64,000 nt of DNA from Limonium bicolor. Its lineage: Eukaryota > Streptophyta > Magnoliopsida > Caryophyllales > Plumbaginaceae. Position numbers and translations under genes: made by a program. Location of the stretch: assembly GCA_023374045.1 (NCBI GenBank), contig CM041782.1, positions 255,277,810 through 255,341,809 of the forward strand. Direction: 5' to 3'. How positions within the stretch are numbered: the first letter of the stretch is position 1; each line of letters begins with the position of its first letter. Under the pieces are notes generated by a model. The model made no database searches, was not told where the DNA came from, and was given only the letters and a program-made list of their open reading frames with translations. Below are positions 1 to 11,864 of this stretch, piece after piece.

Positions 1-281
1 CGGTCTCTGTCTTCTGCTCCGGTCTGTCAAGACTGACTGATAGTTCCCTCTGTCTGTCTTGGTGTTCTCTGTCTCGAACTCTCTGCCTCTAGGTTAAGAA
101 TTCTCTTCTGTCGTGTGATGCGTTCTGTAGCTGCTCTCGGTTTTGAATGACCGCTGTGCGGCTAGGGTTGCGAAAATCTGTATCGTTCCAACCGCCTGGT
201 CTTCCCAGAATTGTTTCATATATATATTCGAAATATATATGCTGCCGTCTTCCCATAGATACATCAAATCAAAATAATTTT
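1..281 (-). repeat. Element D left (3') LTR, first part
   Basis: This stretch matches 19743-20023 at roughly 96% by eye, so the window opens about 760 bases inside the left LTR of element D. It is interrupted at 281 by element A and resumes at 13680. The last five bases, ATTTT, are one copy of A's target-site duplication. There are no coding signs; a short AT-rich palindromic stretch lies around 220-242. Confidence 0.9.
277..281. repeat. Element A target-site duplication, left copy
   Basis: ATTTT directly before the LTR. It is repeated at 13675-13679. The uninterrupted site is preserved in D's other LTR at 20019-20023. Confidence 0.85.
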
Positions 282-927
282 TGTAACACCCCAACCGTTA
301 ATCTCGTCATTACCTCTTAAACTGTTACTAATTACTCCTACTCACGCAGCGGAACTCTAATTACAACGAGGGGTGAAACAACGCTGTTAGCCACCCATGT
401 GGCTAACCAAGCCTTTCGTACATACCGTAACGGTCTGATGAACTGGAACAACCGAGTACTTCATACAAATACAATACTCAATTCACTTCTTTACTATACC
501 GAGTCTACAATATACGGATGCCGATAACATACTCGGACTTACACCTCATTTAAATGCATAAGTAATTACAATCTAACTACCCACGCTTCATAACTGTCCC
601 CGTCCTACTCTCTCGAACGGTGGTCAGCTTCAAGTACCTGCACACTAAAAACGTTCCCCCTAGGGGGTCAGCTTACGCTGCGCATGAAATTCGCATATAC
701 CGCGTGCTAACCGCGGTATGCCGACTACTTTGGGTCGGGTATACATGGAGTTCATTTTAATCAAACAACATGCATCATGGCAATACAATATATATGTATA
801 TCACACAAGGAATCTACATCCAATCACGGAACACGATTCCTAACTAACATAACAATGTTAGTGGTAACTGGTTACTCTTAGGCATTGAGGGTTATTCCTC
901 ACTATGCCTTGTTTACTTATTCAATAC

Positions 928-1092
928 CTCACCCGCTCTCTCGGGTTACTTATTCATATACACACCCATTCTCTTGGGCTACTCATTCTTATACTTACCC
1001 ATTCTCTCGGGTTACTCATACATATACTCACCCCTTTCTCTCGGGTTATTTATACTCATTATCTCACCCACACTCTTGGGTTATTCATACTC
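928..1092. repeat. Tandem repeat of ~35-40 bp in A LTR
   Basis: Five imperfect copies of a unit containing CTCTCGGGTTACTCAT followed by a CATATACTCACCC-like stretch. The same repeat is at 10052-10216 in the other LTR. It produces spurious open frames rich in Tyr, Thr and Ser. E's LTR has an analogous GTATGAGTATG-rich stretch near 49690-49750, which is the reverse-complement composition. Confidence 0.85.
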
Positions 1093-2422
1093 AAGCTCTT
1101 GTAGATTCTCGAGACACTACAGGTCTCCTACGTCACGCTTGTTACTCTCTTTACATACTTAAGCCAAAACTCATGGCTCTCTAGCATAGTCTTACTTCCC
1201 TGGTTTCGACCCTACTCTGGGTCTAGCATGGTGGGAAGGTTCAACTAGCTCACGGAACTCTCTCTTAGTTCCTATTTTTTTTTACTTAGGTCCGACTACT
1301 CTCGGACTACTCTCGTTCCCATACACTCCTCTCACGGAGTTATAATAATATCATGTATATTAGTCTAGAAGCATCATTCTCGATGTTTCTAATGACTTTG
1401 GGAACTTTACTTAAATTCGGGTAATCTTAGGTTTTAAGAGTTACCTTTACAATACATATACTCATACTTTCGGTTATATTCTTATACCGGGTAACCCTCT
1501 TATAGGAGGTCGACCATGTCTCTAGGGAGTTACTAATCCCCTAGGTCTCTTTTACCTTCCTTATAAGTTCACATTATTGGATTAACTTCAATCCTCTCGA
1601 TGGAGGTTCATTTATCTCTCCACTCATATTTATTTCATGGATTGTTTCAGTAAGGTTTTCTAACCGTTATCGGGTATTTACTCAACCCGTACATCTCCTC
1701 ACGTTCTAGGGAGTTCATATGTTCGCGTTATCGTTATACTTTAATCGATAGCTTATGTGTGTTTGCATGTCTTCGTTATCATACGCATCGATCCGTTCTA
1801 CGGATCCCTAGCCGAACGTTACTCACTATGAGTCGGTCTTTACACTATGTTAGACCACACCGGCATACAAGTATGTTAGTTCATTCAACATACAACAAGA
1901 CATACATAATCAAACAAGGGATTATTTTCATGCTTTAGTCTTGATTAAGCCGGCACACAAACACAGATCAGAGTAACTCGGTTAGCATACGGGGCATGAG
2001 AAAATCATACCTTTCACCGGGGTTTCTACATTTACCGTGTCATCTCACCACGTTCGGGCCACGCACGATTCTCTGATAATGTTTCAAAATCATTATTAAT
2101 ACTAAGCTCATACGGTACATAATAAAATGCTACTCCCGTACTTACCCCGTTATCCCGTTATCTCGGTTTTACTCTTGTTAATCTGAGTTCTCACTTCTCA
2201 ATCACTTCTAACACTTTCTTACACTTCCTAGGGCCTTTACATGTCACCGAAAAAAAACCTTAACACCTTATAACATCATTGGCATTCAAACCCCCATCAT
2301 TTACAACCTTTACAACACACCTAACTGGTCTTAAACAACCTCACACCATCTTTACTAGGTAATTACCATTTTTAGGCATCATTTCCCCCCATAGAACAAC
2401 ATTTTTGGTCCGTATGGTGGCC

Positions 2423-2744
2423 TGTCCGAACTTGTGTCCGAACCTCCAAGTTCGGACGCAAGCCGTGACTTTAGACAGAAAACAGACACACGTTCGAACT
2501 TGTGTCCGGACTTCGGAAGTTCGGACGTGAGTCGAGAGAAATTCATTACAGAAGTCCATGCGTCCGAACATGTGTCCGGACTTCCCATGTTCGGACACAG
2601 TTCGAGGATAATTCTACGGAAGAAATAGGTACGTCCGAACTTGTGTCCGGACTTCCCAAGTTCGGACACAGTTCGAGAATGAAAAAAAAATTCCTAACCA
2701 ACAGAGCCTGTCCGAACTTCCATGTCCGGACGGAAGTTCGGACA
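2423..2744. repeat. Inverted-repeat array, A left LTR (core GTCCGAAC/GTTCGGAC)
   Basis: About five units spaced ~65-75 bp. Each has GTCCGAAC, usually a central GTCCGGAC, and the inverted copy GTTCGGAC, and three of the spacers carry a CGAG tail. The outer arms pair with each other and the centre is self-complementary. Analogous arrays with other cores lie in the LTRs of B, C, E and F. Confidence 0.93.
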
Positions 2745-4556
2745 AGGCAAAATCCTCACTTTCCAAGCCTTTAAACACTTAGCCAAATTTCTCCAAAACT
2801 TCCAACATAATGCACACCTCTTACCAAGTTCCATGACTCACTCTTAAGGCCTTAAATCTACTTTGTTTTCTACAACTCTTCAAGCATTTAAACCACCTCT
2901 TTTGCTACAGATTTTGCACAAACCTCTCACCTTTACACAAGTATTCCCATGGTGATTTTCTAAGCCAATTAAATCTCCTCCAACACCTAGTTTCTCTAGG
3001 TCTTTCCTCTACTCAAAACATCACTTAAACCACTTAGGTTTCCACATAAAGTTTGACAGCACTTGCTTGCTTTACTAAGCATTTTCACCACACTAAACAT
3101 GCTCACAAACACTTCTTCTCCTCTGTTTGGTTCACTCATCAAAACCACCTCAAATTCCCCTTGTTCACACATATAAACTAGCTTAGTTCACAAACTTATT
3201 TCTCACACTTAAACAACATTAAACATTCTCATATAACTACCATCATTGTAGTATCACAACTACACCCATTCAAGCTCAAGGTTGTTTATACAACACCAAC
3301 ATAAGTTTTCCCAAGCAAATAAAACCAACGCAAGGTAAGCCCATTACCTTGTTTATTCTCGGTTTTTACTCCTCTTCCTCTTCTTTCTCTTGTTCCCTCT
3401 TTCTCTTCTTGTTTTCACAACATACCAAGGAGCATAGATTGCCAACTTAGAATAACCAAATGGACAGCTTGGCAATCCATTGGAAGAGTTTCCATCCCTC
3501 CACAAGAGCAAGATGCTCACGGCTAACATGGGGAAAAATTCAACGTGAGGGAATTTTCTTCCAAAATTGGAAGAGTTAGCTAGAAATGAAGAGCTTGTAA
3601 CTTTCTTTTTACCTTTGAGTATCAAGAAGATGTTGGAGACTCAAAAACACTTCTCTAAGCTCTAAAATGGCCTACTTCCATGGAGATGAAGATGAATGTT
3701 TCAAGCTTTTGAAGGGTGGAAAACGTGCCCTCGTCGATACGAATCTAACGGTAGTATTTTCGTGAGGTTTGGTGAAGAGATGAGTGAGCTAATGGAGGAA
3801 GAAGGAGGGCTGTGTGCTCACTTGTGAAATCGCCATTTAACAGAGGAGGAAGAAGAAGCTCAGCTTGGAGGGGAAAGAAATAATCGTGAGTGAGAAGAAT
3901 GAGAGAAGGTGAGAGAGTTACTTATATCTCTTTCACTATTCCCCTCCTCTACTTTATTACTTTGTCCTTTTGTGACTTAATAAAAGCTAGCTAATTACTT
4001 AAGTATAGGTGTGTGTAGTTATAAAACTGGTCCCACATTATTAGTGAGCTGGAGCGTTTTTCGTTTTCTTACAGAAAACGCTCGTTATTTTACCCGGTTT
4101 AGCACTATTCACTAACCGGGCCCGTTTTTCGGATTTTTCTCGTTTCTTTATTTTTAATGGTTATTAAGCTTCCATTAATACTTAATTATAGTTATTTAAT
4201 CAACTATAATTTTTACGGGTCCGTTTGACCACTTAAAGTCACGTTTTCGGGTTTTTCTCGAAAAACGTGCTTTAAACTCCGTTAGCGTTTTAATCCATTA
4301 TTTGGATCCGTTTTCTTCGGGAATCATTCCCGTATACTTATTAGGCCTAGCTAAGCCTTAGGAATCCATCTCGGACCCTCTCGAGATCATATATCTCTTA
4401 TACTCATTTAACGCGCATTTTAGCGTTTTTCCGCTTTTAACGCATTTTCTCTTTTCTTTTGGTTTTATTCTTTTTACCAATACTCTCTAGGCACATTTAG
4501 GCCCTTAATAATTTTATTAGTAATTAAATCGCCATTTTTAGATCCGGGGTATTAAA

Positions 4557-4570
4557 ATCTACCCCCCTTA
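4557..4570 (-). other. Element A polypurine tract (plus-strand primer)
   Basis: On the minus strand it reads TAAGGGGGGTAGAT, directly before the 3' LTR. The same tract sits at the same place in B, E and F. Confidence 0.9.
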
Positions 4571-4572
4571 GG

Positions 4573-4590
4573 AACTTTGTCCTCAAAGTT
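4573..4590 (-). other. PPT-proximal hairpin, element A
   Basis: Arms AACTTTG and CAAAGTT around a 4-base loop, just upstream of the polypurine tract in element orientation. It is equivalent to hairpins in B, C, E and F whose arms differ but remain paired. Confidence 0.8.
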
Positions 4591-5985
4591 GGTGAATCTA
4601 GATGGTTACTCTCATGGCGTACTATGCCAAGGTTACAGTACATGTATAACCCTACTGACTCCACAAGTCAGTCTCATTTCATACTACACATACCACACAC
4701 ATATCACAGCATGTATAGCAATCAAAAATACTCTTTTTACTCTCTCCATGGAATCGGTCCGAAGACAAGAAGGCACTACAGTCCTCGAATCCATGTTGAG
4801 TGATACTACTGATCCCTCAGGTACCGGTCACGTTGAACACTTACTCTTTCTGGTTCACGGCCGTTTCATGACAAATGGGCGCTTACTCTCTCTGGCCCAC
4901 GGTCCCTCCGGTTCTGATCAAAACGTTACAAATATACATATCCTCAGGCACTCTGGTTGACTCACTCAACACAGGAACATCTCAGGGTACTCTCCCCGTC
5001 CCGCTGCCTTTGGAAAAATCACACACTGACACCGCCCCAACCGGTCACTTAGGACCGCCGCACGTACGGTGTTATGGTTTCAAAACTAATACTCGCCCAT
5101 CGTTCTACCGGTCATCAAGACTTAAGGCTCAGCCATCGGCGGGTGATAGCGGTTTCAAAACCAGTTTTCGTTTCCATCTTCATACTTGAAGAAAATTCTT
5201 TTTCCAAAATCTGTTTGAAAATTCTTTTTTTTTAAAACATCACAAACTCCAAATCCGGTTCATGGTAGTTGTATCTTTTCTTAGCGTGATTACTTGTGAC
5301 CACTTATAGGGAGCTTCAAGAATCATCCAACCCTGATGTGATCAGCATCAGTGTTGAACTATCCCTCCACCCCAATTTGTGTTCGGTTTCCCTTGATCGG
5401 TAGCAGATCAAGTTCCACCTCCCACGTCAGTTTCAAACAATCAGATAGTCAAACATTTTCGTTTTCTATCTTTTACTCTTTCTAGTCGTATTCATAAAAC
5501 AATCTGTTTCAATTTATCTTTGTCATGGAACTTAAGTCATCCAATATTCTCTATTTCCTTGCCTAGGCATTCCATACTTATGGCTTCATTTACTCAAATT
5601 ATTGCTCAATTTAAAACACATAACATACAACTCCAAAGGATGGAACTCACTCCATCTATCATTCTCAAATAAAATCACCTAGGGAACTCACTCCCTCTTA
5701 GGTTACACATCGGTTTCATGCCGATTCATACTCATATCTCATGTCTAATCTCACTAGACATATACTATAGGGATTCTCATTCCCCAGGAGTTTCTCTACT
5801 CCTCTTTTCATATTTATTACATACACATTACTCGCATCTCTCATGCACCATACTCATACTTACGCGATGAATGGGTAGACATGTTTATGTAACATGAGTT
5901 CCAATCATCAAAACAATTTCTTTTTGTGCTATGCACATAGTAGTTTATGCACCAATACGTAAAACATACTCTAAGCGGTTCTCGC

Positions 5986-6020
5986 CCTACCCCCCTTAAA
6001 AGGGGTTACGCCCGCGTAAC
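5986..6020 (-). other. Second (internal) polypurine tract, element A
   Basis: On the minus strand a TTAAGGGGGGTAG core is preceded by GGGCGTAAC-like sequence and followed by GGCGAGAACC. The same composite motif occurs in E (36198-36232), F (61343-61380) and B (24536-24566), about 0.2-1.4 kb before the 3' LTR. Confidence 0.75.
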
Positions 6021-6639
6021 CAACCATATGTTATCACTGAACGTTGGTTCATTAATTCGAGTATTATGAAGTGTTTTAACTTCAGTACGGTTAATTAACT
6101 CATAACCGGGTTCGGTTTTAGCCTCTAAGGCTTCAAGGGGTTTATGACATAGGTATACTTAACCCTGAATCACGGTCCACAAGCTTCTCCTGATAACTAG
6201 AGCTTAATTCGCTCTTTGGTATTCTCCATGTTTTTCAATCGTCGCTTGGTATCTCTTAGCGTATGCGAATTCGATGAATTTTAGATTGTCTCACCAGTTC
6301 TCTAGGAATCTACTTCATATAACACTGTATACCTTTGTGATTATTCACTTATTTTTCCCGACTTGTTGTCGGTTGAGGTCAAGCTACTACTTATTATGTA
6401 GTGCTTCCTCGTTTAATAGTGGCTCATGGATTATGTTTGTTTCTTGGTTCTGTACCAGAGTTCTTCATTCATACTACTCTGCATTTTTCCACATATTGAT
6501 CCTGGGCCCTGTGGGTTACTGCCCACGTTCTTCGTGCATCTTTGGCCAACGGCCGCGCGGTTATCTCTCTAAATTCTCACTCAACAGGCTTCGTTGACAT
6601 TTCTCAATTCCTGGCTCTCCCACTCGATCATCACCGCAC

Positions 6640-6695
6640 AAGTGCAATACCAAAACACTCAGTCATACAGAGTGCAGAAGCGTAAACCCTTGGCA
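6640..6695 (-). other. Conserved block of LARD interior (copy in A)
   Basis: It contains, on the minus strand, GCACTCTGTATGACTGAGTG followed by TTTTGGTATTGC. The block is nearly identical in E (35293-35350) and F (60542-60598). A 5-bp inverted repeat CACTC/GAGTG lies within it. Function unknown. Confidence 0.8.
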
Positions 6696-8334
6696 GTAAA
6701 TCTCTCATGGGATAGGAATGATTATGTCTCCTTACCACATTTCCTCATCAACTTCATATCATGAATTGGCTATACTCTTACAATGGTTGCTTGCTGCGTA
6801 CCATGTTCTACTCATTAACAACATTCGTTTATAAGGCATCCGCTACTACCTTAGCTTCTGCTCATGTACTCCCGCCATTTATACTATGGCTTGCCATTCA
6901 CTTGGCTCAATGAAATACGTTATTCTTAAAGTCTCTCTGCGCACTTGCGCGCTGCTTACTCTGCAGTTCATATTGCACACATACAGTGTTTACTACTCAG
7001 CCGATTACTCTTCGGTTCGAATTGCTGCAATCGAGGTTCCTCCTTACACTCTACTTTAGTTCATATACTCATTGGCAATATACACATGCTCAAGTTTTAC
7101 TACACCGAACTAGCGGTTTCACCTTTCATACCTAGGTGGTAGCCTTTTTCTGGAGGATTCACGCAAATGCCGCTCCATAGGCCTCATAATAACAAGTGGT
7201 ATCCCCACTCTAAGGTAGTGGTTCATTCTCCACTGTTCCTCTTATGCCTCTATGCATATGTTTTACTACGTTTGGATCTACAAGTTGTAGTTGGTTCTAT
7301 CGGCTTACAAGCCACCTTTCCTCGAGTCATACTCCATGCGGGCTGTTTATACAGGTTTCCGCTTCTCCGTATACCATTAAATGGTTTGGAGGTATTTCTG
7401 GGCTCTTGATATGGTAGTTTCAACACGCTTCCAAACATGGAAGACCCTTAAAGTATTTTGATACTAATTCATGCCCTCTAGCATTTTAGGGTATCCCGTG
7501 TTACGAGGGATCCCTTCGGGTTCTACCCGAGTGTTTGCTTAAACACTTGTGTTCTCAACACGATGTTTCGTTCAACTACTGTTGACTCCGGCACCCTTCT
7601 CGGATTGCTCCTGGGTGTTACTGAGTAATGCCATTACATCTGGCTTGTACTCATGGTTATGTTCAGTTGTGACTTCGCCTTGCGGCTATGTCCTTGACTA
7701 TCCCGTTTAGGGTTGTAATGTCTCTCACTATTGTGTAGGTCCTTGGTACCTTCTAATACCTTCTAGGTCTAGTCGTTATTCTCTTCAGTGAGGTATAAAG
7801 TGGGAATTCTATCCCGTTTATCGTACATTAATAAGTTCATTTATGCATTCGCCGTATTATTCACACTGGTATTCACCCAGTTATTAGGTATTTCCTGAGA
7901 CATTTCCAATGTCTATACTTAATACTCTGTGCTTCTCGCACTTTTTAACGCCTTATCCTTAGGTCCGTGACCTTGCTGGATTCTAGACTCCCTTAACTCG
8001 GTAAGCTTCCTTGTGTTCTTCGATCATTCGAGGTGTCCAACTGTCTTGGTTTGGATTGGCTCTTTCGTCCGTAGTATAGAGTGGGCTACTTCCCGTGTAC
8101 CGTACTCTACTAGTATACATACATGGAGTATCTTATTGATACGTTACCACTTACCCAACTAACTCATAATTGGTCTGTCAGGCCCGCAAGCTCCTTTGGA
8201 GTGCGGTCGTTCCATGTCTCGTTTAGTACACCGTAGTGTCGGTCACACGCCTAAGTGAAGTATTCTGTTGCCAACTCTTCTTATATCGTCCTATGATAAT
8301 TTACCATGGTTCTCTGGTTGGGTTTTAAAACTTT

Positions 8335-8346
8335 GGGGGGGGGGGG
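8335..8346. repeat. Homopolymer G12 run
   Basis: Twelve consecutive G in A's interior (C12 in element sense), in a pyrimidine-rich segment whose counterpart in F (about 58840-58940) has no such run. Its length should be treated as uncertain. Confidence 0.9.
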
Positions 8347-9370
8347 TTTTGTGGTGCTATATTGGCTTCTCTTGCCGTCTTGGTACTTGCTAAGTACTTG
8401 TCACTTGTTAAGATTCTTCTTAACGGTCCCGTTATTACTGCACTTGCCAAGGCAAGTGCGCGGTACAGGCGGTTTTTAGGTTAATTCATACCGGTCACGG
8501 TATTGTTCACATTGTAATTGGTAGCCTCGTTGGCTCTTCCTTGATCCCCTAGTTGGATAACTGCTCCTTGGAGCTGATTCTCATTCCTCTTGACATGACT
8601 GTCATTCATTTAGGTGCTCCTCCACTCTCGGAGTTCCTTAATTACTTTAATTCTAGGCTTTACCTCATTGCTCGTTCCCACGTCTTTACCGTGGTTACCG
8701 AGGTTTAACTTATTAGGTACTACTTGTGTAGTCCTATTCGGGTATATCCCGTAGCTATGCTCGTAGCTGTCTAAGCTGTATCAGTTAAGTATTGCAACCT
8801 CTTTGGGTGTGGCAGGGTGGGTGCCTCTACTCTTGACTAGATTCTTAGTCGGTTAGTGTACCGATGTTGGTATTACTTACTATGGCGGTCCGTAGACTTG
8901 TGTCCCGGTTCCCGTTAGTTTTCATAAGTCCGTCTTGTCGCACGATTGGTGCATCCTTCTCACTGCTGCTCGACCAGCTGGGTTCTCGCGACAGCTAAGC
9001 ATGTCACCCCAAGCTGCCACAAATTCTAGTCTCCTTGGATTAGGATGTCTCGACCTTTTGTCATTGCATGCTGTTATTGTCGTTCCAGTGGCTTCCGTCT
9101 CCGGGGTTTCCGGTTCTCGGGATCCACCGCATGACAGATTCTGGTTCATATTGATACATTAATTAAATAACTGCCAGGTCGGGTTTCCCGTCTCTCTGGC
9201 GTTCTTCCCGAGCTTTTAATGCGGGGGTTGTGGAGGGCGGGTCTGGTATTGTAGGTATCCAGATCAGACTGGAAGTTCCTATCTAGCGCATCTCTCACGC
9301 TACCACTCAACCCTTAGCCCTAAGTCTCTATATCCTAACTCGGTATTTCCTAAGCTCGGTATTTCCAGTC

Positions 9371-9394
9371 ATCAGAGCGATACTTCGCTCTGAT
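9371..9394 (-). other. Hairpin overlapping primer-binding site, element A
   Basis: Perfect 10-bp inverted repeat (ATCAGAGCGA / TCGCTCTGAT) with a 4-base loop. Eight bases of the primer site are in one arm. It is identical in B and F. Confidence 0.9.
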
Positions 9395-9398
9395 ACCA
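9387..9398 (-). other. Primer-binding site (initiator Met tRNA), element A
   Basis: TGGTATCAGAGC on the minus strand, four bases inside the right LTR. This is the standard plant gypsy primer site complementary to the 3' end of tRNA-iMet. Confidence 0.95.
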
Positions 9399-10051
9399 TT
9401 TTTGTAACACCCCAACCGTTAATCTCGTCATTACCTCTTAAACTGTTACTAATTACTCCTACTCACGCAGCGGAACTCTAATTACAACGAGGGGTGAAAC
9501 AACGCCGTTAGCCACCCATGTGGCTAACCAAGCCTTTCCTACATACCGTAACGGTCTGATGAACTGGAACAACCGAGTACTTCATACAAATACAATACTC
9601 AATTCACTTCTTTACTATACCGAGTCTACAATATACGGATGCCGATAACATACTCGGACTTACACCTCATTTAAATGCATAAGTAATTACGATCTAACTA
9701 CCCACGCTTCATAACTGTCCCCGTCCTACTCTCTCGAACGGTGGTCAGCTTCAAGTACCTGCACACTAAAAACGTTCCCCCTAGGGGGTCAGCTTACGCT
9801 GCGCATGAAATTCGCATATACCGCGTGCTAACCGCGGTACGCCGACTACTTTGGGTCGGGTATACATGGAGTTCATTTTAATCAAACAACATGCATCATG
9901 GCAATACAATATATATGTATATCACACAAGGAATCTACATCCAATCACGGAACACGATTCCTAACTAACATAACAATGTTGTTAGTGGTAACTGGTTACT
10001 CTTAGGCATTGAGGGTTATTCCTCACTATGCCTTGTTTACTTATTCAATAC

Positions 10052-10216
10052 CTCACCCGCTCTCTCGGGTTACTTATTCATATACACACCCATTCTCTTG
10101 GGCTACTCATTCTTATACTTACCCATTCTCTCGGGTTACTCATACATATACTCACCCCTTTCTCTCGGGTTATTTATACTCATTATCTCACCCACACTCT
10201 TGGGTTATTCATACTC
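10052..10216. repeat. Tandem repeat in A right LTR
   Basis: Second copy of the repeat at 928-1092, with the same number of units. Confidence 0.85.
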
Positions 10217-11543
10217 AAGCTCTTGTAGATTCTCGAGACACTACAGGTCTCCTACGTCACGCTTGTTACTCTCTTACATACTTAAGCCAAAACTCATGGC
10301 TCTCTAGCATAGTCTTACTTCCCCGGTTTCGACCCTACTCTGGGTCTAGCATGGTGGGAAGGTTCAACTAGCTCACGGAACTCTCTCTTAGTTCCTATTT
10401 TTTTTACTTAGGTCCGACTACTCTCGGACTACTCTCGTTCCCATACACTCCTCTCACGGAGTTATAATAATATCATGTATATTAGTCTAGAAGCATCATT
10501 CTCGATGTTTCTAATGACTTTGGGAACTTTACTTAAATTCGGGTAATCTTAGGTTTTAAGAGTTACCTTTACAATACATATACTCATACTTTCGGTTATA
10601 TTCTTATACCGGGTAACCCTCTTATAGGAGGTCGACCATGTCTCTAGGGAGTTACTAATCCCCTAGGTCTCTTTTACCTTCCTTATAAGTTCACATTATT
10701 GGATTAACTTCAATCCTCTCGATGGAGGTTCATTTATCTCTCCACTCATATTTATTTCGTGGATTGTTTCAGTAAGGTTTTCTAACCGTTATCGGGTATT
10801 TACTCAACCCGTACATCTCCTCACGTTCTAGGGAGTTCATATGTTCGCGTTATCGTTATACTTTAATCGATAGCTTATGTGTGTTTGCATGTCTTCGTTA
10901 TCATACGCATCGATCCGTTCTACGGATCCCTAGCCGAACGTTACTCACTATGAGTCGGTCTTTACACTATGTTAGACCACACCGGCATACATATGTTAGT
11001 TCATTCAACATACAACAAGACATACATAATCAAACAAGGGATTATTTTCATGCTTTAGTCTTGATTAAGCCGGCACACAAACACACAGATCAGAGTAACT
11101 CGGTTAGCATACGGGGCATGAGAAAATCATACCTTTCACCGGGGTTTCTACATTTACCGTGTCATCTCACCACGTTCGGGCCACGCACGATTCTCTGATA
11201 ATGTTTCAAAATCATTATTAATACTAAGCTCATACGGTACATAATAAAATGCTACTCCCGTACTTACCCCGTTATCCCGTTATCTCGGTTTTACTCTTGT
11301 TAATTTGAGTTCTCACTTCTCAATCACTTCTAACACTTTCTTACACTTCCTAGGGCCTTTACATGTCACCGAAAAAAAACCTTAACACCTTATAACATCA
11401 TTGGCATTCAAACCCCCATCATTTACAACCTTTACAACACACCTAACTGGTCTTAAACAACCTCACACCATCTTTACTAAGTAATTACCATTTTTAGGCA
11501 TCATTTCCCGCCTAGAACAACATTTTTGGTCCGTATGGTGGCC

Positions 11544-11864
11544 TGTCCGAACTTGTGTCCGAACCTCCAAGTTCGGACGCAAGCCGTGACTTTAGACAGA
11601 AAATAGACACACGTCCGAACTTGTGTCCGGACTTCGGAAGTTCGGACGTGAGTCGAGAGAAATTCATTACAGAAGTCCATGCGTCCGAACATGTGTCCGG
11701 ACTTCCCAAGTTCGGACACAGTTCGAGGATAATTCTACGGAAGAAATAGGTACGTCCGAACTTGTGTCCGGACTTCCCAAGTTCGGACACAGTTCGAGAA
11801 TGAAAAAAAATTTCCTAACCAACAGACCTGTCCGAACTTCCATGTCCGGACGGAAGTTCGGACA
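11544..11864. repeat. Inverted-repeat array, A right LTR
   Basis: Second copy of the array at 2423-2744 with a few single-base differences, one of which restores a perfect arm in the third unit (CCCAAG here, CCCATG in the left LTR). Confidence 0.93.

Larger units (their letters stand above)
282..4556 (-). repeat. Element A left (3') LTR
   Basis: It begins TGTAACACCCC and ends GGGGTATTAAA on the plus strand, and is repeated at 9403-13674 with about 1% difference by eye. In element orientation it starts TT rather than the usual TG. It holds a pyrimidine/TATG-rich tandem repeat (928-1092), an inverted-repeat array (2423-2744) and, on the minus strand, a purine/pyrimidine-rich leader-like stretch near 3840-3960. 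The open frames in it are low-complexity translations of the repeats and are not genes. Confidence 0.93.
4591..9370 (-). other. Non-coding interior of LARD A
   Basis: 4.8 kb in which I find no frame resembling gag, protease, RT, RNase H, integrase or any known domain; the longest frames are about 100-130 codons without recognisable motifs. Read on the minus strand, its first few hundred bases after the primer site match the first few hundred of F's interior. Further blocks match E and F (for example 6640-6695 and 5986-6020). It is therefore a conserved non-coding domain and not random decay of one element. Confidence 0.85.

Noticed and set aside
885..1184. Tyr/Thr/Ser-rich frames (and copies at 10009-10371)
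   Set aside because: Produced by the tandem repeat of the A LTR; three overlapping frames open at once indicates low complexity.
2341..2774. Several overlapping frames on both strands rich in Ser, Gly, Arg and Val-Arg-Thr repeats
   Set aside because: They are translations of the GTCCGAAC inverted-repeat array; the same happens over the arrays in B, C and F. No conserved domain, and all frames are equally open because the repeats lack stops.
6274..6597. 107-codon frame in the interior of A as a possible accessory gene
   Set aside because: Opposite strand to the element, no domain, and not preserved as a frame in the homologous parts of E and F.
8335..8346. G12 run as a possible G-quadruplex
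   Set aside because: A single uninterrupted run in one copy with no counterpart in F; length may be an assembly artefact.
9387..9398. Matches to tRNA-iMet and tRNA-Asp 3' ends (also 18956, 30681, 44605, 57851)
   Set aside because: Only 12-18 bases complementary to tRNA ends; they are primer-binding sites, not tRNA genes.
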